A DNA stretch of 64,000 nucleotides from Streptomyces atratus (GTDB lineage Bacteria; Actinomycetota; Actinomycetes; Streptomycetales; Streptomycetaceae): assembly GCF_014648655.1 (NCBI RefSeq), contig NZ_BMRN01000028.1, positions 36,959-100,958 on the forward strand. The letters run 5' to 3'. The stretch's first letter is position 1; each line of letters begins with the position of its first letter. The notes under the pieces were generated by a model. The model ran no database searches. It was given only the letters and a program-made list of their open reading frames with translations, and was not told the DNA's origin. Both the position numbers and the translations under genes were made by a program. Positions 8,570 through 16,219 of the stretch are shown here, piece after piece.

Positions 8570-8880
8570 GCGCCCGCTCGGTGCCCAGGAGCGCCACTGG
8601 CACGAATCGGCCACGGTCGGCGGCCACTTCATCCCGGAGGGCGACGTGGACCGGATGGACCGGGCCGCCGCTGAACTCGCGCTAGCCGACCGATCCCTCG
8701 TCTGCACCTACCTCAGCGACCTCGACGCGGCAGGCCACATGCTCGGTGTCGACTCCGATTAGTGGCGCGACCGAGCAGATCGCGAGGGCAGCCGGATCGG
8801 CCTTCGCTCAGGTGGATACGGAGCCGTGGCGACTGACCGCGCAATGAGCAGTTTCCCGTGTACCAACTGATGCACATTCA
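8570..8880 (+). pseudogene. Alkaline phosphatase/phosphodiesterase-family fragment with nonsense codon
   Basis: The plus strand reads HWHESATVGGHFIPEGDVDR and then RSLVCTYLSDLDAAGHMLGV-DSD. This matches the metal-site region of type I phosphodiesterase/nucleotide pyrophosphatase proteins (YLSDLDxxGHxxGVDSxxWR). A TAG at 8760-8762 falls just before the expected WR pair, which does follow (WRD). The N-terminal half is missing. It is an inactive fragment. Confidence 0.5.
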
Positions 8881-9106
8881 CGTGGGCGCCGACAGACGTC
8901 CGGGTACTCATTGAAGTGACCCTGGCACGTTCGCCATGGAGGTCGCTCCCAGGCAACGCGGCGCCAGTTCCGGAACACACTTCCCGGCATGCACGAACCG
9001 CATGCTCAGAAGTCTTGTAGCCAGCGCACGGAGCGGGGGCGCAGCATGGACGGCCCCCGCTCCGTGGCCGCGTGCTACGTTCGCGTCATCGGACGACCGG
9101 GGGCAC

Positions 9107-9769
9107 GTGGTGACGGAAGCAGGCAAGCCGCAGCCGACGTCGCGGGCGCGGCTACGGAGGCAGCCTCAACAGGCACGCAGCCGGGCCCGGGTCGAGGCCA
9201 TCCTCGCCGCGGCCGACCGGATCCTGTCTCAGGAGGGGTACGAGGCGCTGACGATGCGGCGGATGGCCGAGGAGGCGGGCGCGCCGGTCGGCAGCATCTA
9301 CCAGTACTACCCGGACAAGAGCGCCGTCGTGGACGCGCTGGGCCAGCGGTACCTCGATGCCTTCAAGGCCGCCATCGACGAACTCGTCGCGCGTACCGTC
9401 GAGGGCGAACTGACCGACCCGGTCGGCACGATGATCGGCGTCTACGCCGAGCTCTTCCGGTCCCAGGCGGGCGGCATGGCTCTGTGGGCCGGGCGGCACC
9501 TCAGTCCCGAGCTCGCGCGGGCCGACGAGGCGAGCAACACACACATCGCCGAGGGCCTGCAGCGCATCGTGGAGCACCTGACCGGCGGGCCCGGCGGTCA
9601 CCGGACGCAACAGGCGACGCGGATGGTGGTGTGGGCCGCTAACGCCGTGCTGCACGAAGTGTTCAAGAGCGACGGCGAGCCGGACCTGGAAACCGTGGAC
9701 GAGCTCAAGCGGATGCTGAACGCCTACTGGGAGGACCTGCGCGGCCGACTGACGGCCGCGGAAGGGTGA
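9107..9769 (+). CDS. TetR/AcrR family transcriptional regulator
   Basis: This 220-residue regulator opens with an Arg-rich leader and a helix-turn-helix (residues about 20-68) reading LTMRRMAEEAGAPVGSIYQYYPDK. The C-terminal domain is all helical. GTG at 9107 was chosen because a G-rich ribosome site precedes it; a second in-frame GTG follows at 9110. Upstream sequence to 8936 is open but lacks coding character. It is flanked by a decayed phosphodiesterase gene and a GNAT gene, so its target is unclear; autoregulation is likely. Confidence 0.82.
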   Translation: MVTEAGKPQPTSRARLRRQPQQARSRARVEAILAAADRILSQEGYEALTMRRMAEEAGAPVGSIYQYYPDKSAVVDALGQRYLDAFKAAIDELVARTVEGELTDPVGTMIGVYAELFRSQAGGMALWAGRHLSPELARADEASNTHIAEGLQRIVEHLTGGPGGHRTQQATRMVVWAANAVLHEVFKSDGEPDLETVDELKRMLNAYWEDLRGRLTAAEG

Positions 9770-9790
9770 ACCGAGGCGTTCAGCAACTCG

Positions 9791-9807
9791 CCGGGCCGCG
9801 GGCCCGG
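9791..9807. terminator. GC-rich hairpin after tetR
   Basis: CCGGGCC-GCG-GGCCCGG is a perfect seven-base stem with a three-base loop, 21 bases after the tetR stop. There is no T run, so it may be a Streptomyces-type terminator or simply a stable stem. Confidence 0.35.
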
Positions 9808-10037
9808 ACTGTCGGGCCGACCGATAGCGCCGCTGACCAGCCCGCACCCTGGGCGTCGTGACACGGGCAATCATCCCGGCCAGGCCCTGCCCGCCAACTC
9901 GCACCGGCCGAGCCCAGTCACCCGAGGTCCGCCGCCGCGGACCGTGGTCTCGACCTCGACGCTCGCCCTAATAGGGCGTGCATCGAAAGTGCCTGGTGAG
10001 GATGGCGGAGAGCCCATTTGTGATCCAGAATGATTGA

Positions 10038-10580
10038 ATGGTCACGCTTGAGACTCCCCGTTTGATCCTGCGTCGCTGGCGCGAGGAAGACGTTGCGCCC
10101 ATGGCTGCCGTCAATGCCGACCCCGAGGTCATGCGGTGGATCCGTGACGGCAGCGTCCGTGACGAACAGCAGACTCGCGACGGGGTCCGGGCATGGGAGA
10201 GCGAGTGGGAGTCACAGGGCTTCGGCCTGTTCGCCGTGGAGATCCGGTCCAGTGGCGAGCTGGCCGGGTTCACCGGCCTTTCGGTGCCCAACTTCTTGCC
10301 GGAGGTACTGCCGGCGGTTGAGGTCGGCTGGCGGCTGGGACGTTCCCACTGGGGGCAGGGCTTGGCCACCGAGGCCGCTGCGGCCGCTGTACGGTTCGGG
10401 TTCGAAGAGCGAGGGCTGGAGCGGATCGTCAGCATCGCTCAAGTGGGCAACGACGCCTCCGAACGGATCATGACCAAACTGGGGATGCATCCGGTCCGTG
10501 AGACCGTCAATCCCACCTGCGGTCGGCGAGTACGGGTGTTCGAGTTGTCGTCGGACCAGTACGTCACAACCACTCGTTGA
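10038..10580 (+). CDS. GNAT N-acetyltransferase (RimJ/RimL-like)
   Basis: The 180-residue protein has the acetyltransferase fold markers of the RimJ-type GNAT group: TPRLILRRWREEDVAPM at the N terminus, an acetyl-CoA loop region near VGWRLGRSHWGQGLATEA (residues about 95-112), and the C-terminal strand NDASERIMTKLGM. It transfers an acetyl group from acetyl-CoA to an amine. Its substrate, whether protein N terminus or small molecule, cannot be inferred. The last 17 bases overlap the end of the convergent transposase remnant. Confidence 0.85.
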   Translation: MVTLETPRLILRRWREEDVAPMAAVNADPEVMRWIRDGSVRDEQQTRDGVRAWESEWESQGFGLFAVEIRSSGELAGFTGLSVPNFLPEVLPAVEVGWRLGRSHWGQGLATEAAAAAVRFGFEERGLERIVSIAQVGNDASERIMTKLGMHPVRETVNPTCGRRVRVFELSSDQYVTTTR

Positions 10581-11160
10581 TGGCGGCAACGAGGACGGTA
10601 GCCTCGTAGCGGACCGCGAGTTTTTCGTACCTGGTGGCCACGGCTCGATGTCTCTTGAGGCGATTGATGCCGCACTCGACCGCGTGCCGGGCCTTGTAGT
10701 CCTCTGGGTCGAACTTCGGTGGGCCGGCCACCGCTGGACCCGCGCTTCTTGCGGTTGCGGACCTGGCCGGCCTTGTCCGGAATGGTGCAGCGGATACCGC
10801 GACGCCGCAGGTGGGCGCGGTTCTTGCGGGACGCGTACGCCTTGTCTGCCCGCAACCGTCGCGGGCGCACGCGGGGCCTGCCGCACCCCAGCCGGGGCAC
10901 CCGGATGCGGCCCAGCACGACCTCGAACTGCGGAGAATCCCCGCGCTGCCCGGCCGTGATCACGATGGACATGGGCTTCTGCCTCTGTTCGACGGCCAGG
11001 TGCAGCTTGGTGGTAAGACCGCCGCCGGAGCGTCCCAGCCCGTGGTAGTCCGGCTCGCAGGCGACACCGCCAGGCGGTTCCTGTTGGAACTCCCCTTTTT
11101 ACGCGCACCGGCGGCGTGCTGGTGGGCGCGCACGATCGTGGAGTCCAACGACCTCGGGGG
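10564..11160 (-). pseudogene. IS5-family transposase orfB remnant, frameshifted twice
   Basis: Three minus-strand frames together spell an IS5-type DDE transposase second half. They are STIVRAHQHAAGARKKG, then GLGRSGGGLTTKLHLAVE and MSIVITAGQRGDSPQFEVVL..ADKAYASRKNRAHLRRRGI, then YKARHAVECGINRLKRHR with AAINEWL at the end. Shifts fall near 11100 and 10725. The first ORF and the left end are missing. Sequence joins another transposase at about 11165. The 3' end overlaps the GNAT gene by 17 bases, so the element inserted at or beside its stop codon. Confidence 0.75.
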
Positions 11161-11205
11161 AAATTGAGGTCGGGACGTGCTGGCCTGGCGGTTCGGCTGG
11201 TGTGA

Positions 11206-12185
11206 TCAGCAGGCGCCGTTGCGGACGAGGATGAGTGCGGTGCTCGTCCGGCGCCGGGTGGGCCGCTGTGCGGAGCGGTCGGAGACCAGGCCAGCGATCG
11301 CGCCAGGTGGGTCTCCTCGTAGATTTCATGGCGTCCGGTAAAGCGCCGCAGGGGTGCCCACTGCCGCAGCTCGGCGTTGGTGTGCTCGACACAGATCCGG
11401 GCTGAGGACTGGTGCCGCCGCGCCTCGTGCCAGGCCCGCTTGTCACCGTCGCACGCGTCGTTCTTCGGCTTCTTGGGCGGGGCGGTGACCTGGCGGGGAA
11501 ACTCCTTGGCCAGCCCCGCGTACCCGGCGTCGACCTGGGACATCACCGAGGGGTGGAGTCGGAGCTGTTCGGCGAAGCCCTCTGTGCGCAGGGCCGTCTG
11601 GTCGTGCATCCGGCCGGGCCGGACCACCCCGGACAGCAGCATGCGGCCCTGCCCGTCGCTGAACGTGGTGGTCTTGATCGTGTTCTGTCGGCGCTTGCCC
11701 GAGACGAAGGCCCGCCGCCCGGGTCGGCCCGCCCGCGGGCGTCTGACCTGGGTCTCGGCGCCGTCGAGCCGAAGCTCGACGTCCTCGGCCTCGGCGTAGG
11801 CGAAGACGTCCTCCAGTGTCCGTAGCCGCACTCCAGGCCGGTCGGGCACTGCGAAGCCCCGGGCCGCAAGCAACGGCCGCACCTGCCGAATCGCCGTCGA
11901 GACGGTCGAGCAGTCGACGCCGTACAGCTCGGCCAGGACCTCGTGCGGCAGTTGATGACGCAGGTGCACCAGGGCAAGAAGCAGCCGGTCGCAGAAGACC
12001 AGCTTCGGCTTGCGCCCGGCGCCGGCCGCCCTGCGGCGTTCCCCACCTCGGGCTTCGCGAAGTCCGGACTGCCGCGCGGCCTCCCACGGGGTGGCGAGTT
12101 CGGCGAACAACTCGCCGAAGTGTGCGCGGGAGACACCAGGCAGGGCAGGATGGGAGCAGACCGCGCGGGCCCAGGTCAGCTTCAC
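11206..12185 (-). pseudogene. IS5-type (DDE_Tnp_4) transposase with late frameshift
   Basis: From GTG at 12185 the minus strand encodes a winged HTH domain (LLLALVHLRHQLPHEVLAELYGV) and a DDE_Tnp_4 catalytic domain. Acidic residues are in LRLDGAE, SQVDAGYAGL and NAELRQW, covering most of a 320-residue transposase. Near 11310, after YEETHLA, the frame shifts. The expected tail IAGLVSDRSAQRPT...LILVRNGAC continues in another frame to a stop at 11206. All three catalytic acids lie before the shift, so partial activity is not excluded. Terminal inverted repeats were not identified. Confidence 0.75.
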
Positions 12186-12242
12186 AACTCACCTAACCCG
12201 CATGGCCCTTGCTACGGCACAACGCTGCGAGCGGCAACCGCT

Positions 12243-12620
12243 TCACATGGGCTCAACCAGAGCCGCCCGCCACTCCGGGCGCGGATCAGCCCCAACACTC
12301 GTCCAGTACTCCCGGCCACGCACGATCCGTCCCTGCTGGATGGTCCAGAACGAGGCCACGCGGAACACGCCGAACTCGTCATGCGGCACCTCGACTTCGG
12401 AGACCACCTCGCTGCCGTCAGCCACGATCCGCAGCACCCGAATCGACCAGCCCCCCGGGTATTCGCTGTTCACCGCGACGAAGTTCTTGTTGCCAACGAT
12501 GCGCTCCGCGCTGACCGGCCACTCGACCACGACGTCCTCTGCGACCAAGTCGGCGACACCTGACCAATCGCGCGCCTGGATCCGATCCCACAATGCCTCA
12601 ATCACTCCCGAAGGTTCCAT
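12243..12620 (-). CDS. SnoaL-like / NTF2-fold protein
   Basis: The 125-residue protein has the SnoaL/ketosteroid-isomerase-like pattern: an N-terminal helix (GVIEALWDRIQARDWSGVADLVAEDVVVEWP) and strands ending in FRVASFWTIQQGRIVRGREYW. Members are small cone-shaped proteins that act as isomerases, cyclases, hydrolases or binding partners. No reaction can be assigned. The ATG at 12620 was chosen; the frame is open further upstream but runs into a broken gene. Its neighbours are IS debris. Confidence 0.75.
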   Translation of the reverse strand: MEPSGVIEALWDRIQARDWSGVADLVAEDVVVEWPVSAERIVGNKNFVAVNSEYPGGWSIRVLRIVADGSEVVSEVEVPHDEFGVFRVASFWTIQQGRIVRGREYWTSVGADPRPEWRAALVEPM

Positions 12621-12748
12621 GGGGGCACCCTTGTATGAACCACTGACACCCCGGCCCTGGGAGCCCAGAGGCGACCCGGCACATCGCCCCTCAAGCAGCC
12701 GCTCTGCCGCTAATAGATCCCAATGTCGTAAGTTGAGGTCCCAGGTGA

Positions 12749-13144
12749 TCAGCTCCTTGGCATTCGCCCGGGCCTGCAACGCGGCGGAGATCCGATGCCG
12801 GGTGCCGTCCCGCTGCCATCGAACGGAACAGGTCGTACGCCCGACCGCGGCCTCGAACTCCTCGCTCCCGCACGGGCATCCGGCCGCACCGGGCTCGTCG
12901 TCCTCCCAGGACTCCTCGCTCCAGAACACTCGCGTTCCGCTCCGGACGCGTTGACCAGCGAGAAGAACGCCCGACCGCCGCACCCCTCGCAGACGGAAGG
13001 AGTGATCTTCATCGGGCGTCCATCGACAGGAACCCGGAGAAACACCGCGAGCTCGGCGGGAACACCCTCGCCAACCTGATCACCAGCATGCACAGGCATA
13101 TCGTTCCAGACGCCCCGAACCACTACCCGACCAACTTGACCCAA
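12749..13144 (-). pseudogene. Frameshifted zinc-ribbon-like hypothetical protein
   Basis: One minus-strand frame reads KITPSVCEGCGGRAFFSLVN; after a shift near 12950 a second frame reads VFWSEESWEDDEPGAAGCPC and then GSEEFEAAVG. Together they give a protein with CxxC pairs, a likely zinc-binding small protein of the kind often annotated as hypothetical in Streptomyces. The end of the conserved region is also degraded. It is likely inactive. Confidence 0.45.
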
Positions 13145-13203
13145 GACATAGGGGCACCCCCTCCCCGCCGGCCAGGTCGTGGCCAGGCCCGACCCATAGA
13201 ACG

Positions 13204-13217
13204 TGAACGCTGGTTCA
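13204..13217. promoter_or_regulatory. Palindromic operator upstream of beta-glucosidase
   Basis: TGAAC-GCTG-GTTCA is a perfect five-base inverted repeat 162 bases before the beta-glucosidase start, in the only non-coding gap before the operon. It resembles half sites used by LacI or GntR regulators. No regulator gene is adjacent. Confidence 0.4.
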
Positions 13218-13378
13218 TGTTACGGTTCGGCCCACCTTGGACGGCGTGCCCCGGTCACGAACAGCCGCCCTCCAGGCCGCCGTTGGGGCGCGAGGAGCGG
13301 CCGTCGGCAGAATTCCGGAGCCGCGCGCGGGCGGCCGAACCTGGGCGACTCGCGCATCACCAATGAAGGCAGGCGCCA

Positions 13379-14746
13379 GTGACGACGAACTCCACCGATG
13401 CCACCCGACTCCCCCGGCTCCCGGCCGACTTCGTCTGGGGCGCCTCGACCGCCGCGTACCAGATCGAGGGCGCGGCCGACGAGGACGGCAAGGGAGCGTC
13501 CATCTGGGACACCTTCGTAAGGCGCCCCGGGGCCGTACGCGACGGCCACACCGGCGACGTTGCCTGCGACCACCACCACAGATTCGACGAGGACGTCACG
13601 CTGATGCGCCGACTCGGGCTCGACGCGTACCGCTTCTCGGTCTCCTGGCCTCGCATCCTGCCGACCGGCGCGGGCAAGGTCGAGCCGCGAGGACTGGACT
13701 TCTACGACCGCCTGGTCGACGCGCTGCTCGACGCCGGGATCGAGCCCACACCCACCCTGTTCCATTGGGACCTGCCGCAGGCCCTGGAGGACGAGGGCGG
13801 ATGGCTGAACCGCGAGACCGCCGATCGGTTCGCCGAGTACGCGGCCGTGGTCGCAAAACGGCTGGGCGACCGGGTCAAGCGGTGGATCACCCTGAACGAG
13901 CCCTTCATTCACATGTCTTTCGGCTACGGCTTCGGCGTCCACGCCCCAGGCCGCGCACTGATGCTGGACGCACTGCCCGTCGCACATCACCAGCTGCTCG
14001 GTCATGGCCTCGCGACCGCGGCGCTGCGGGCCACCGTCCCAGGTGGGCAGATACTGATCGCCAACAACTGCACGCCCGTCCGTCTGCGCTCCGACGCCCA
14101 GCAGGGCAAGGACGTGGCGGCGGCCTCTGCCTATGACGCCCTGCACAACCGGCTCTTCAACGACCCTCTGCTGCTGGGGAGTTATCCCGACCTGTCGGCC
14201 TACGGCATGACCGACCCGAGCTGGGGAGGAGTGGTGCGCGACGGCGATCTCGCCACGGTGGCCGCACCGCTGGACGGGCTGGGCGTCAACTACTACAACC
14301 CCACCTGGGTCACCGCCCCGGCCGATCCCGCCGCCGCGCTGCCCTTCGACCTGACCGAGCCCGCGGAGCCGTACGAGCGAACCGCGTTCGACTGGCCGGT
14401 GGTTCCCGACGGGCTCACGGAGCTGCTCACCGGCCTCAAGGCCCGCTACGGCGACGGCCTTCCGCCGGTGTGGATCACCGAGAACGGCTGCTCGCAGCCG
14501 GCCGGGCTGCACGACCAGGCGCGCATCGAGTACCTCGCCGGACACATCGCCGCGGTCGCCCGCGCCGTGTCCCGCGGGGTGGACGTGCGCGGCTACTTCA
14601 CCTGGTCGTTGCTCGACAACTTCGAGTGGGCCGAGGGCTATCACCAGCGTTTCGGTCTGGTCGAGGTCGACTTCGCCACCCGACGTCGCACGCCCCGGGC
14701 GAGCTTCGAGTGGTACCGCGACCTGATCGCCTCCCAGCGGTCCTGA
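13379..14746 (+). CDS. Family 1 glycoside hydrolase (beta-glucosidase)
   Basis: This 455-residue cytoplasmic GH1 enzyme hydrolyses beta-linked glucosides or galactosides with retention. The acid/base Glu174 is in TLNEP and the nucleophile Glu368 in ITENG. The N terminus FVWGASTAAYQIEGA and the C-terminal WSLLDNFEWAEGY, which binds glucose in subsite -1, are complete. There is no signal peptide. GTG at 13379 follows a purine-rich site. It is directly upstream of an MFS transporter (14-base gap), giving a sugar uptake and hydrolysis pair, probably controlled through the palindrome at 13204. Confidence 0.93.
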   Translation: MTTNSTDATRLPRLPADFVWGASTAAYQIEGAADEDGKGASIWDTFVRRPGAVRDGHTGDVACDHHHRFDEDVTLMRRLGLDAYRFSVSWPRILPTGAGKVEPRGLDFYDRLVDALLDAGIEPTPTLFHWDLPQALEDEGGWLNRETADRFAEYAAVVAKRLGDRVKRWITLNEPFIHMSFGYGFGVHAPGRALMLDALPVAHHQLLGHGLATAALRATVPGGQILIANNCTPVRLRSDAQQGKDVAAASAYDALHNRLFNDPLLLGSYPDLSAYGMTDPSWGGVVRDGDLATVAAPLDGLGVNYYNPTWVTAPADPAAALPFDLTEPAEPYERTAFDWPVVPDGLTELLTGLKARYGDGLPPVWITENGCSQPAGLHDQARIEYLAGHIAAVARAVSRGVDVRGYFTWSLLDNFEWAEGYHQRFGLVEVDFATRRRTPRASFEWYRDLIASQRS

Positions 14747-14760
14747 GTGACGGAGTCGTC

Positions 14761-16017
14761 ATGTCCCACGCCTCCGCGGCGGACGACGCCGCCGTCTTCG
14801 CCGAGCCCACCGTCCCGGTCAGGGCCGGCTGGACGGTGAACCTCTCGCTGGCCACGCTCGCCGTCTTCATGGCGTTCATGACACCCATTCAGATCCTGCT
14901 GCCACTCCAGTTGGAGCATATCGACCCGCACGGCAAGAACGATGCGCTCTCGCTCGTCACCGGCCTCGGCGCGCTCGTCGCGGTGCTGGCCAACCCGCTC
15001 GCCGGCGCATGGTCGGACCGCACCACGAGCCGGTTCGGCCGCCGCCGGCCCTGGATTCTCGGCGGCGCCCTCGCCGGGGCAGCGGGGTTGTCGGTCACCG
15101 CCACCCAGCACACCGTGGCCGGGGTCGCCGTCGGCTGGTGCCTCGCGCAGGCAGGCCTGAACGCGATGCTGGCCGGGGTCACCACCCCGATCGCCGACCG
15201 CGTACCGCTCACCCAACGCGCTCAGGTCTCCGGCTGGACCGGCCTCATGCAGTCCTTCGGCCTCGTCCTCGGCGCCCTGATCACCACACTGCTGATCACC
15301 GGTGTCCGCTCCGGTTACGGCACCCTCGCCGTGCTCACCGTCGCACTCGCCCTCCCCTTCGTGCTGCGCCACTCCGAGCCGCCCCTGCCCCGGGCACTGC
15401 GCCCCGCCTTCGACGCCCGCGCCTTCGCCCGCTCGCTCTGGGTGAGCCCCCGGCAGCACCCCGACTTCGGCTGGGCCTGGCTCACCCGATTCCTGATCAA
15501 CCTCGGCAACGCCCTCGGCACCCTCTACCTGTTCTACTTCCTCGCCGACGCCGTCCACTACGGCGACCCCGGCACCGGCGTACTGATCCTCACGGTGATC
15601 TACACCCTCTGCGCCGCACTCACGGCCATCCCCGCCGGTGTCCTGTCCGACCGCGTCGGACGCCGCAAGGTCTTCGTCGTCCTCTGTTCGCTGGTCATGG
15701 CCGCAGCGGCAGTGCTGCTCGCCCTGCTCCACACCTGGCCGTCCGCGCTCGCCGCCGCGGCCGTCCTCGGCGCGGGTTACGGCATCTACCTCGCCGTCGA
15801 CCAGGCCCTGGTCACCCAAGTCCTGCCCGAGGCCGCCGACCGCGCCAAAGACCTCGGCGTCATCAACATCGCCAACTCCGGCCCGCAGGTCCTCGCCCCC
15901 GCCCTCGCCTCGCCGATCATCACCCACCTCGGCGGCTACACCGGCCTCTACACCACCGCGGCCCTGGTCATCCTCATCGGCGGCCTCCTCGTCAACCGCA
16001 TCCGCATCGTGGCCTGA
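14761..16017 (+). CDS. MFS sugar transporter
   Basis: This 418-residue protein has twelve predicted membrane segments and two major-facilitator loops: GAWSDRTTSRFGRRRPWILGG between helices 2 and 3, and GVLSDRVGRRKVFVV in the second half. The RRRPW signature is typical of the glycoside-pentoside-hexuronide-like and sucrose-type transporters. It starts 14 bases after the beta-glucosidase stop codon and probably imports the glycoside that enzyme splits. The substrate is inferred from context only. Confidence 0.85.
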   Translation: MSHASAADDAAVFAEPTVPVRAGWTVNLSLATLAVFMAFMTPIQILLPLQLEHIDPHGKNDALSLVTGLGALVAVLANPLAGAWSDRTTSRFGRRRPWILGGALAGAAGLSVTATQHTVAGVAVGWCLAQAGLNAMLAGVTTPIADRVPLTQRAQVSGWTGLMQSFGLVLGALITTLLITGVRSGYGTLAVLTVALALPFVLRHSEPPLPRALRPAFDARAFARSLWVSPRQHPDFGWAWLTRFLINLGNALGTLYLFYFLADAVHYGDPGTGVLILTVIYTLCAALTAIPAGVLSDRVGRRKVFVVLCSLVMAAAAVLLALLHTWPSALAAAAVLGAGYGIYLAVDQALVTQVLPEAADRAKDLGVINIANSGPQVLAPALASPIITHLGGYTGLYTTAALVILIGGLLVNRIRIVA

Positions 16018-16219
16018 CGATGGCCGCACGGGCGAGCCTGTCCGTCCGGGCCACTCGACACTCGACACTCGATCAACCCTCAACTGACTGCGGCCGAGCA
16101 CGAGTTCACCAAAGCTGAGAAATTCTCATGTTTTTCGGCCCGGACCGTTGACTCCGCCGACGGTGGTCGCGATTCTGAAAACCCGTCAGTAACTTGAGTG
16201 CACATGTCAATCAAAGTGA
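16018..16219. promoter_or_regulatory. Promoter region of the secreted hydrolase
   Basis: This 200-base gap between the MFS gene and the secreted protein gene must hold the terminator of one and the promoter of the other. I see no strong hairpin or clear palindrome in it. Confidence 0.3.

Noticed and set aside
14641..16101. Minus-strand open frame of about 490 codons over the MFS gene
   Set aside because: Extremely Gly/Glu/Asp-rich translation, typical antisense of a hydrophobic protein with high-GC codons.
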